Shown one piece after another: positions 1-6,086 of a stretch of 8,569 bases of DNA; positions within the stretch are counted from its first letter, which is position 1; each line of letters opens with the position of its first letter. The notes under the pieces are model-generated. The model saw nothing but the letters and a program-made list of their open reading frames with translations. It did not search any database and was not told where the DNA came from. This DNA is from an uncultured Propionibacteriaceae bacterium (GTDB lineage: Bacteria; Actinomycetota; Actinomycetes; Propionibacteriales; Propionibacteriaceae), in the NCBI GenBank assembly GCA_937988865.1, contig CALKHV010000076.1:1-8569 (forward strand). Reading direction: 5' to 3'. The position numbers and the translations under genes were made by a program.

Positions 1-75
1 ACGACCTCCCCCGACCCCCCACCGAACGCTCCGCGCTGCACTATGCGGGGGAGGATGACCCCCCGACACCGTTAC
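1..75. other. Non-coding stretch beyond the ABC permease gene
   Basis: No reading frame here can be supported. The stretch is C-rich on the plus strand (runs of five and six C near 7-18 and six C at 59-64), hence G-rich on the minus strand that would be the 3' end of the ABC operon transcript. It holds a short GC hairpin, listed separately. Whatever gene lies further left is outside the window. Confidence 0.5.
47..64 (-). terminator. Possible weak terminator hairpin after ABC operon
   Basis: GGGGG (47-51) and CCCCC (59-63, with one further C at 64) can pair around a 7-nt loop, 12 nt past the stop codon of the permease gene at 76-78. There is no T-run on either side, so it is not a classical intrinsic terminator. 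GC-rich hairpins without a U-tract are common at actinobacterial transcript ends, but the assignment is inference. Confidence 0.25.
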
Positions 76-1065
76 TCAGGTGACGTCTCGCCGCTCGAAG
101 ATCAACCAGGCCAGAGCCACGGCGGCGACCGTCACCAGTCCCCACTCGATGCCCCCGTGCACCCAGGTGATGGTGCGTTCGACCGAGTTGCACCCGGTCG
201 CCGAGCACTCCGAGAGGTAGGCGGTGGTCGAGCCCGTGATCCACGCCTCCAGATTGGTCACGAGCGTGTAGGGCTGCAGGCGCTGCACCAGTCCGGCGAG
301 GGTCCCCTCCACAACGATGAGCCACCCGATGATGACGCCGATCACCGCTGCGGTGTTGCGGGTGAGGAAGGCGATGGAGGCTGAAAGGAGCCCCAGCGCC
401 ATCACGAGCAGGGTGCTGCGCCAGAACATGTGCATCGTGTGGGTCAGGGTGCCGGGCGGCCACGTCATCGTGCCGCCGTTCGCCTTCGTGATCACCCACG
501 ACAGGAGGGCCAGGATGGCGTTCCCCGCCACCCCCAGAATGAGTGACGCACCCGCGACCACGGCCATCTTGGACGCGAACACCCGCGTCCGACGTGGTTC
601 GAAAGTGAGCCAGTTGCCCAACGAGCCGGTCGAGAACTCCGCACCGATGTAGCTTGCCGCGAGGACCAGGATGATGAGCCCGAGCGTGGTCGCGGTCGTG
701 ACCGGGACCTGGCCCATGATCTCGCTCACCGATGGCGCCACCCAGCCGTACTGCTCAGGGGAGGGCTTCATGTTCTCGCAGTCGGCGAGCGTCATCCCCT
801 GCCAGTTTCCGTTGGGGTCGGGCGTGGCAGCCGCGACCGCTTCCTTGCACTCGGCCAGTTGCGCAGGGCCGTAGATCTCCCAGTCCTTGACCGCCTGCTC
901 GTAATAGACCTGCTGCTGCGCGATCTCGGTCTCGCTCGGAGGATTGGTGGACTGCCAGATGGCCCACGAGAACAACAGGACGAGGCCGAGGGCGCCCAGC
1001 AGGCCGAGTCGGGTGAGTCTGCGGGCCGAGAAGCGGCGGGCCTCGGCGCGGATCAGGCGCATCAT
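76..1065 (-). CDS. ABC-2-type transporter permease subunit
   Basis: Membrane subunit expected to pair with the ATPase encoded just upstream, forming an exporter of unknown substrate. The 329-residue protein shows about six hydrophobic segments: roughly 18-36, 124-142, 167-192, 217-235, 238-260 and 306-323. This fits the ABC-2 permease plan, with a basic N-terminus (Arg-rich, residues 3-19) on the cytoplasmic side. Between segments 1 and 2 is a long polar loop (37-122) predicted outside, carrying Cys73 and Cys96. A second Cys pair (287, 292) lies in the loop before the last segment. The start is the first of two consecutive ATG codons. It overlaps the ATPase stop as ATGA and follows a strong GGAGGAGG ribosome site (about 1069-1076), so translation is probably coupled. 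The protein is too divergent for me to name a substrate. Confidence 0.9.
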   Translation of the reverse strand: MMRLIRAEARRFSARRLTRLGLLGALGLVLLFSWAIWQSTNPPSETEIAQQQVYYEQAVKDWEIYGPAQLAECKEAVAAATPDPNGNWQGMTLADCENMKPSPEQYGWVAPSVSEIMGQVPVTTATTLGLIILVLAASYIGAEFSTGSLGNWLTFEPRRTRVFASKMAVVAGASLILGVAGNAILALLSWVITKANGGTMTWPPGTLTHTMHMFWRSTLLVMALGLLSASIAFLTRNTAAVIGVIIGWLIVVEGTLAGLVQRLQPYTLVTNLEAWITGSTTAYLSECSATGCNSVERTITWVHGGIEWGLVTVAAVALAWLIFERRDVT

Positions 1066-2081
1066 CGTCCCTCCTCCAGCGTCCAGGACTCGGCGTGCGC
1101 TGCAGGTGCGTGCGGGGGTGGCGCGATGGCCGCGCTGGGCCCCTGTCCCTGGGTGAGTTCGAGGAAGACCGCCTCAAGGTCACGGCGGACGGGTTCGAGG
1201 TGGTTCACGAAGAGTCCCTGTTCTGCGAGGAGCTTGGTGATCACTGCGGGGTCGGGGGCGTGCTCGACGAACATCCCGGGGCCGTCGGGCCTCACGGCCA
1301 TGCCTACCGCGGCCAGGATCGCGGCCGCGCGCGCGGGGTCGGCGACCCCCACCCGGACGCCGGTCGCGCCGCCCGCCTGACCGATCACGTCGGCGACAGT
1401 GCCCGACGTGAGCAGTCGTCCGCGTCCGATGATGCTGACGGTGTCGGCGACCTGCTCGACCTCGGACAGGATGTGGCTGCTGACGAGCACCGTGCGTCCC
1501 TCGTCTCCGAGTGCGCGCATGGTCTCGCGGATCTCGTGGATGCCGGCCGGGTCGAGGCCGTTGGTGGGCTCGTCGAAGATCAGTACCTCGGGCTGCTTGA
1601 GGAGCGTCCCGGCGATGGCCAGCCGCTGCTTCATGCCGAGGGAGTAGGTGCCGAAGTTGTCGCCACCGCGATCGGCGAGGCCGACCTGCTCGAGCACGTG
1701 CCCGACCTCCCGATGCTCGACGCCGATGGCGTCCGCGGCGAGCTCGAGGTTCAGGCGTCCCGAGAAGTTGGGGAAGAACTTCGGCTGTTCGACGATGGCG
1801 CCGATCTGGTTGATCACCTCGGTCAGGTGGTCGGGTACGGAACGACCGAGCACCTCCATCTCACCTTCGTCGGCGCTGATCAGCCCGAGGAGCATGCGGA
1901 TCGTGGTCGTCTTGCCCGACCCGTTGGGGCCGAGGAAGCCGTGGATACCGCCGCGCGGCACCTCGAGGTCGAGTCGATCGACGGCGACCTGGCGTCCACG
2001 CCGGGTGCGGTAGGTCTTGCGCAGTCCGACGGTCCGGATGGCCAGCTCGGTGCTGACCGCGGCTCGCGTGGGTGTCGACAT
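1062..2081 (-). CDS. ABC transporter ATP-binding protein (exporter type)
   Basis: ATPase that would power the permease encoded next. The 339-residue protein has a full nucleotide-binding domain: Walker A GPNGSGKTT at 51-59, Q-loop Gln99, signature YSLGMKQR at 146-153, Walker B VLIFDEP at 166-172 with catalytic Glu171, D-loop NGLD at 174-177, and H-loop His203. The YSLGMKQ signature is typical of the BcrA/lantibiotic-immunity and related drug-export ATPases; that resemblance does not prove a substrate. Residues about 240-310 form the small C-terminal domain often found in this group, and a Pro/Ala-rich stretch (about 315-332) follows. The frame stays open upstream to 2675 inside lacZ. ATG at 2081 is chosen because conservation begins there and GGAG lies 5 nt upstream of it. 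The stop overlaps the permease start by 4 bp. Confidence 0.95.
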   Translation of the reverse strand: MSTPTRAAVSTELAIRTVGLRKTYRTRRGRQVAVDRLDLEVPRGGIHGFLGPNGSGKTTTIRMLLGLISADEGEMEVLGRSVPDHLTEVINQIGAIVEQPKFFPNFSGRLNLELAADAIGVEHREVGHVLEQVGLADRGGDNFGTYSLGMKQRLAIAGTLLKQPEVLIFDEPTNGLDPAGIHEIRETMRALGDEGRTVLVSSHILSEVEQVADTVSIIGRGRLLTSGTVADVIGQAGGATGVRVGVADPARAAAILAAVGMAVRPDGPGMFVEHAPDPAVITKLLAEQGLFVNHLEPVRRDLEAVFLELTQGQGPSAAIAPPPHAPAAHAESWTLEEGR

Positions 2082-2085
2082 GGTG

Positions 2086-2119
2086 GCTCCGTTTCGTTGT
2101 GGCGCGTCCGACCAACCTA
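2086..2119 (-). promoter_or_regulatory. Possible promoter and ribosome site of the ABC operon
   Basis: On the minus strand TAGGTT (2114-2119) fits a TAnnnT -10 element and would start transcription near 2107, giving a leader of about 25 nt. That leader ends in GGAG (2087-2090 region), 5 nt before the ATG. No convincing -35 is visible 16-18 nt upstream. The 119-bp gap from lacZ makes an own promoter plausible, but read-through from lacZ on the same strand is also possible. Confidence 0.3.
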
Positions 2120-2155
2120 ACGCGGTGGGAACGTACGGGGGTTGACCGCGGCGCG

Positions 2156-2200
2156 GGTCGGACAATCGGGTACCGAAGTCACAGCCCGACCGGGCCGACC
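2156..2200 (-). terminator. Nested inverted repeats just after lacZ
   Basis: Directly after the lacZ stop (2201-2203), GGTCGG (2156-2161) can pair with CCGACC (2195-2200). Inside lie two smaller dyads: TCGG-GTA-CCGA (2166-2176) and GCCC-GACC-GGGC (2184-2195). The last overlaps one base of the outer stem, so not all can form together. No T-run follows. It may mark the 3' end of the lacZ transcript or be an operator for the ABC operon; the sequence does not decide. Confidence 0.3.
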
Positions 2201-5137
2201 TCAGACCACGGGTGGATCCGGAGTGAACGTGAAGCCGAGCGTCGCCGGTTGAGCCCGCAGCCAGTACGTGGATCGAGGTGGTCCACCGCAGGCTGCTGTG
2301 CCCAGTGCGTGCTGACCGACGTCGAGGTTGAGCCACGTGACTTCGTCCGCGACGAGGTCGGTCGTGTGCGCGGCCTCGTGCAACGCCTCGGACGTCCACG
2401 GACGCACGGTGAGGTTGAAACCTGTGTCGCCGTCGATGCGGACGCCAGGTGCGTCCCCGGTCAGGTGTGCCCATCGGACGTCCGAACGGTTGCCGTTCTC
2501 CTGCGGACGCACGTAGGGCGTCTGCCAGTCGTCCAGGCCGAGGCTCCAGCGTCCGAGACGGGCGGCCTCGTGGGAGTCGACGTAGCTCTCGCCGGGACCG
2601 CGTCCGAACCACGTGACCTGGTGCCACGCCTGCGGGACGCCCATCCGGATCCCGATCCGGGGGAGACCGAGCCACGAGTTGTCAGCGAGCGAGGGGTCGA
2701 CCGGCCAGTCACCGACGGGGGTCGTCGACCAGTCGAGGTGCAGGCGTCCCCCGTCGGACGTCCAGCGCCACGTGGTCTCGAAGCGCCGGTTGTGGGCTGC
2801 GGACGCGTCGTGGGTCACCACGACGAGCGCGTCCGCGTCGACGTCGACGGATTCGACGCGGTGCTGCAGACGGTGCAGGCCGGCCTTCTCCCAGGCCCCG
2901 GACGCCCACATCCGAGCCCAGCCCACCCAGTCGTTGTCGGTCCCGGCACGGAAGAGGTCGAGTGTGGGGGGCACGAGGTCGGCGTCCCCGAGGCGGACCA
3001 GTCGTCCGGACGCGTCGAAGCGCGCGGGGCCGAGCGTCCATCCCTGGTCAGTCCTGAGGGGTGAGGCGGTCGGGGTGAAGGGTGCGGGGACGCGCTCGGG
3101 GGTGAGCCGTCCCTGCCCGAAGGCCACCTCGTGGCCCGCGTCCCCCCATGTCGTCGATTCGGCGAGAAGGGCAGACACCGTCAGCCAGCATTCGCCGGCG
3201 TCCACGTCGACGTCAGGGAGCGCAACCGTGAGTGATTCGCCGGCGGTGACCACCGGTACGTCCAGTTCGCCTGACCTGATCGGGGCGCCCTCGCTCGTCA
3301 GCACCCAGTTGAACCGGTAGCGCGATGTGTCGGCGAAGTTCAACCTGTTCTCGATGCGGATGCCGTCGCCCTCGACAGCGATCCGCACCGGCTCGATCAC
3401 CTTGGCGAACTCCAGCAGGCCGGGGGACGGCGTCCGGTCGGGGAAGGCGAGGCCGTCGATGATGAAGTTGCCGTCGTGCAGTGGCTCGCCGAAGTCGCCG
3501 CCGTAGGCGTACCAGGTGCGGCCATCAGGGGTGCGTTGTTCGACCCCGTGGTCGAGCCATTCCCAGATGAACCCGCCGTGCAGCTTGGGGTGCGCGTCGA
3601 AGAGGTCTGAGTAGTCGCGCAACTCCCCGGGGCCGTTGCCCATCGCGTGCGCGTACTCGCAGAGCAGGAAGGGAATGTCCTTCTGCCGCTCATTCTGGGC
3701 GCTCGCAGGACGTTCCCAGAAGGCGGGGACGTCGGCGCCGGTCGCGATGGCCTCCAGATTCTCCAGGGGTGTGTACATCTGCGACCAGACGTCGGCGATG
3801 GCGCCGTCGGCGTCCCCTTCGTAATGGGTGAAACGTCCCGGATCACGCTGCTTCACCCAGGCATTCATGGCTTCGATGCCGTCGCCGCAATGGGATTCAT
3901 TGCCCAGCGACCAGCTGATGATGCAGGGGTGGTTCTTGTCGCGCTCGACGGTGCGTTCCATGCGATTGAGCAGCGCGGGGAACCACCGTTCGTCGGTCAC
4001 CGGAGTCCCGGCCCAGCCGACCTCGGTGAAACCGTGGGTCTCGAGGTCGCACTCGAGCATCACCCAGAAGCCGTACTCGTCGCACAGGTCGAGGAAGCGC
4101 GGGTCGGGAGGGTAGTGGCTGGTCCGGATGGCGTTGATGTTGTGGCGCTTCATGAGGTCGAGGTCGGCGCGCATGGTGTCGAGGTCGAGAGTGCGTCCGG
4201 TCACGGGGTGCCATTCGTGGCGGTTGACACCGTTGAAGCGGATCGTGGTCCCGTTGACCTGGATCTGGTCGCCGACGATCGCCACCGTCCGGAATCCGAC
4301 GCGCAGGGTGACCGTTTCCGGTCCCGAGGTGACCTCCATGTCATACAGGCGGGGAGTTTCGGCCGTCCACGGACTGACTCCGGCCACCTCGATCGCGACA
4401 TTGGTCGTCGAATCGACCCCAAGTTCGGGGACGCGCACCCGCGCGCCGACCGGCCCGTCGATCAGCAGGCGTCCGCCCGTGGGGGTGACGTCGGCGTGCA
4501 CGAAGAGGTCGTCGATGCCTCCCGCAGGGCGGGCGAGCAGGGTCACGGCGCGGAAGATGCCCGAGACCCACCACATGTCCTGGTCCTCGAGGAAGGTGCC
4601 CGCCGACCACTGGCTGACGCGCGCGGCGAGCACGTTGGTGCCAGGGTGCAGATCATCGGTCAGGTCGAATTCGACGGGCAGGCGGCTGCCCAGGGAGCGT
4701 CCGACGAAGCGTCCGTTGCAGAACAGGTCGAGGCTGGAATCGACACCGTCGAAGCGCACGACCAGGCGATGCCCGGTGAACGACGCGGGCAGCTCGAACG
4801 TCCGGCGGTACTCACCGGTCGGGTTGGCGTCGGGGACGCGGGGAGCGTCGCCGGGGCGGGGGAGCGGAATGGGGTAGAGGACGTTCGTGTAGGCGGGTTT
4901 GCCGTACGGGGCGTCGCCGGTGATGTCGACCATCTGCCAGCAACCCGGCACCTCGATGCGGTCCCAGGGAGCGTCGTCGAACTCCTCGGTCTCGAACCCC
5001 GGCGTCAGATCGTGCAGACCGGACGCCAATCGGAAAGCCCAGCGTCCGCCCAGATCGAGGTCCGGCGCATCGCTGGTCAGGTGAGCACGCGGGGGGAGAG
5101 TGTTCGTACCGGGAGAGAAGTCGTCAAGGTGGCCCAT
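2201..5137 (-). CDS. lacZ: Beta-galactosidase, GH2 family, large LacZ type
   Basis: Cytoplasmic enzyme hydrolysing lactose and other beta-galactosides; no signal peptide. The 978 residues follow the five-domain LacZ plan: sugar-binding domain (about 28-205, with VPGCWQM, YTNVLYPI and FLEDQDMWW), a beta domain, catalytic barrel (about 297-590), and a C-terminal small-chain domain (about 700-975, with WFGRGPGESY at 843-852). The acid/base is Glu414 (LGNES) and the nucleophile Glu494 (CEYAHAMGN). The Mg ligands of E. coli LacZ are kept (Glu366, His368, Glu414), as are His307, His341, Tyr455, His497 and Trp525. Two E. coli sodium-site residues differ: Asp201 is Gly150 and Asn604 is Asp561. The frame is open upstream to 5314, but conservation starts near 5137 and an upstream start would overlap the divergent gene. 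No Shine-Dalgarno precedes the ATG. No lactose permease or regulator lies nearby. Confidence 0.96.
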   Translation of the reverse strand: MGHLDDFSPGTNTLPPRAHLTSDAPDLDLGGRWAFRLASGLHDLTPGFETEEFDDAPWDRIEVPGCWQMVDITGDAPYGKPAYTNVLYPIPLPRPGDAPRVPDANPTGEYRRTFELPASFTGHRLVVRFDGVDSSLDLFCNGRFVGRSLGSRLPVEFDLTDDLHPGTNVLAARVSQWSAGTFLEDQDMWWVSGIFRAVTLLARPAGGIDDLFVHADVTPTGGRLLIDGPVGARVRVPELGVDSTTNVAIEVAGVSPWTAETPRLYDMEVTSGPETVTLRVGFRTVAIVGDQIQVNGTTIRFNGVNRHEWHPVTGRTLDLDTMRADLDLMKRHNINAIRTSHYPPDPRFLDLCDEYGFWVMLECDLETHGFTEVGWAGTPVTDERWFPALLNRMERTVERDKNHPCIISWSLGNESHCGDGIEAMNAWVKQRDPGRFTHYEGDADGAIADVWSQMYTPLENLEAIATGADVPAFWERPASAQNERQKDIPFLLCEYAHAMGNGPGELRDYSDLFDAHPKLHGGFIWEWLDHGVEQRTPDGRTWYAYGGDFGEPLHDGNFIIDGLAFPDRTPSPGLLEFAKVIEPVRIAVEGDGIRIENRLNFADTSRYRFNWVLTSEGAPIRSGELDVPVVTAGESLTVALPDVDVDAGECWLTVSALLAESTTWGDAGHEVAFGQGRLTPERVPAPFTPTASPLRTDQGWTLGPARFDASGRLVRLGDADLVPPTLDLFRAGTDNDWVGWARMWASGAWEKAGLHRLQHRVESVDVDADALVVVTHDASAAHNRRFETTWRWTSDGGRLHLDWSTTPVGDWPVDPSLADNSWLGLPRIGIRMGVPQAWHQVTWFGRGPGESYVDSHEAARLGRWSLGLDDWQTPYVRPQENGNRSDVRWAHLTGDAPGVRIDGDTGFNLTVRPWTSEALHEAAHTTDLVADEVTWLNLDVGQHALGTAACGGPPRSTYWLRAQPATLGFTFTPDPPVV

Positions 5138-5145
5138 GTGGGCCA
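5130..5145. promoter_or_regulatory. Palindrome over the lacZ start codon, candidate operator
   Basis: TGGCCCA (5130-5136) and TGGGCCA (5139-5145) are perfect 7-bp inverted arms around a 2-bp centre. The lacZ ATG (5137-5135 on the minus strand) sits inside. One end touches a -10-like hexamer for lacZ. This is where a repressor would block initiation. The operator role is inference; no regulator gene is in the window. Confidence 0.4.
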
Positions 5146-5173
5146 GCGTAGGGCGGACACTTGGGCACGAACA
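5145..5173 (-). promoter_or_regulatory. Possible lacZ promoter, leaderless
   Basis: On the minus strand TACGCT (5150-5145) fits the TAnnnT -10 pattern. With +1 seven bases downstream, transcription would begin at about 5138, one base before the ATG. That agrees with the absence of a ribosome site and with the frequent leaderless mRNAs of actinomycetes. At 17-nt spacing the -35 position reads TGTTCG, a poor match. Confidence 0.35.
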
Positions 5174-5191
5174 GATAGTTGTGGAGGTCGG

Positions 5192-5980
5192 ATGGAGTTG
5201 GTCTGGGCTGTGCCGCTCGGGGTCGTCGTCGGCCTTGTGCTCGGAGGGCTGGGGGGCGGTGGTGCGATCCTCGCCGTACCGGCGCTGGTCTATCTCCTCG
5301 GGGTCGACCCCCATGAGGCGACGTCGGCGTCCCTGCTTGTCGTGGCATTGTCAGGACTGGCGGCCCTCCAGTCCCATGCGCGTCAGGGGAACGTGCGCGT
5401 CGCACCGGGATTCGCCTTCGGCGCACTGGGTCTCGTCGGCAACGTCGCAGGGGTCGCTGCGTCCAGGTACGTCCCCAGTCGTGTACTCCTCGGCCTCTTC
5501 GCCGGACTCATGCTCGTGATGGCCGCGGCGATGATTCTGCGCCTGCGACGTCCGCCGAGCGTCGTCGACGACGCCGAGACGCCCCTTCTGATCGCAGGTC
5601 GCCCCAACTGGCGCGCGATCGGCCCGCTCGTCGGAGCTGCCACCGTGGTGGGCTTCCTCACAGGATTCCTCGGCGTGGGGGGCGGTTTCATGATCGTGCC
5701 GGTGCTCACCGTCCTTCTCGGCTATGGCATGCGCGCGGCTGTCGGGACGTCGTTGTTGATCGGCGCGGTCAATTCGGCCATCGCGCTGACGACCCGCTTC
5801 ATCGGAGGCGTCACCCTGCCGTGGCCACTCGTCCTGACCTTCACTGCGGCGGCGATGGCAGGGAGTCTCATCGGCGCCCGGGTCTCGCGCAGAGTGAGCC
5901 CGAGCCGGCTGAGTGGAGCGTTCGCCGTGCTGCTCGTCGTCGTCGCGACGTACATGGCGATCAGGGTTGCGCTGGGCTGA
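5192..5980 (+). CDS. TauE/SafE-family membrane permease
   Basis: Integral membrane protein of the sulfite/anion exporter TauE/SafE family, whose members move small organic or inorganic anions such as sulfite or sulfoacetate; the substrate here is not evident. The 262 residues are nearly all hydrophobic, with about eight predicted spans. They show the family's internal duplication: GLGGGGAILAVP (19-30) is matched by FLGVGGGFMIVP (159-170), and the ATSASLLVV segment (43-51) by AVGTSLLIG (183-191). A charged cytoplasmic linker (118-141) separates the halves. The ATG at 5192 follows GGAGG (5183-5187) by 4 nt. The frame extends far upstream antisense to lacZ, but nothing there is conserved. It is divergent from lacZ across 54 bp, so the two could share control. 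No sulfur-metabolism gene is adjacent to help name the substrate. Confidence 0.92.
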   Translation: MELVWAVPLGVVVGLVLGGLGGGGAILAVPALVYLLGVDPHEATSASLLVVALSGLAALQSHARQGNVRVAPGFAFGALGLVGNVAGVAASRYVPSRVLLGLFAGLMLVMAAAMILRLRRPPSVVDDAETPLLIAGRPNWRAIGPLVGAATVVGFLTGFLGVGGGFMIVPVLTVLLGYGMRAAVGTSLLIGAVNSAIALTTRFIGGVTLPWPLVLTFTAAAMAGSLIGARVSRRVSPSRLSGAFAVLLVVVATYMAIRVALG

Positions 5981-6001
5981 GGCCGGGCAGGGCACGGCGT
6001 G

Positions 6002-6016
6002 GCGTCGGTCCGACGC
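6002..6016. repeat. Dyad between the TauE-type gene and the LCP gene
   Basis: GCGTCG (6002-6007) and CGACGC (6011-6016) form perfect 6-bp arms around GTC. They begin 22 bp after the TauE/SafE stop and overlap the -35 position of the possible LCP promoter. There is no T-run, so terminator, operator or chance are all open. Confidence 0.3.
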
Positions 6017-6030
6017 TGGGACGCGCCACG

Positions 6031-6036
6031 CATACT
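6031..6036 (+). promoter_or_regulatory. Possible -10 element for the LCP-glycosyltransferase pair
   Basis: CATACT matches the -10 consensus at four of six positions. It is the most AT-rich spot in the 106-bp gap before the LCP gene. It would start transcription near 6043, giving a leader of about 44 nt. The -35 position (6008-6013, GTCCGA) is weak. Confidence 0.3.
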
Positions 6037-6072
6037 TGCACCTGAGCGCCCTCACGGCAGCTTTCCCCGCCC

Positions 6073-6078
6073 GAAAGG
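6073..6078 (+). promoter_or_regulatory. Ribosome binding site deciding the TTG start of the LCP gene
   Basis: GAAAGG lies 8 nt before TTG at 6087-6089, good spacing for a start. The frame is open to an ATG at 5913, but that start lies inside the TauE/SafE gene and would add a Ser/Arg-rich stretch with no family character. Confidence 0.55.
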
Positions 6079-6086
6079 CCCGAGCA

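Noticed and set aside
43..384. Plus-strand frame from ATG at 43
   Set aside because: Antisense to the ABC permease, no ribosome site of note, no recognisable motif.
2099..2109. 11-mer GGACGCGCCAC (minus strand here) also present at 6019-6029 on the plus strand
   Set aside because: It sits downstream of one putative -10 and upstream of the other, and is built from words that are very common throughout this window, so a shared regulatory role is not supported.
2142..2166. Plus-strand TTGACC and GACAAT resembling a promoter
   Set aside because: Spacing is 13 bp, too short, and no plus-strand gene follows; lacZ lies opposite.
2082..2675. Upstream extension of the ABC ATPase frame into lacZ
   Set aside because: The extra 198 residues are Arg/Pro-rich shadow of lacZ. 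ATPase similarity begins after the ATG at 2081, which has GGAG in front.
5174..5179. GATAGT as a -10 for the TauE/SafE gene
   Set aside because: It would start transcription at about 5186, inside the clear GGAGG ribosome site, and has no -35 partner; the real promoter is not identifiable.
3647..5191. Long plus-strand frame antisense to lacZ, fused in frame to the TauE/SafE gene
   Set aside because: It is rich in Val, Gly, Asp and Arg without motifs or domains, and lies wholly opposite a well-conserved lacZ. The real gene starts at 5192 after its own ribosome site.
5913..6086. Earlier ATG for the LCP gene
   Set aside because: It would overlap the TauE/SafE gene by 68 bp and add a Ser/Arg/Ala-rich stretch without family character; TTG at 6087 has a better-placed ribosome site.
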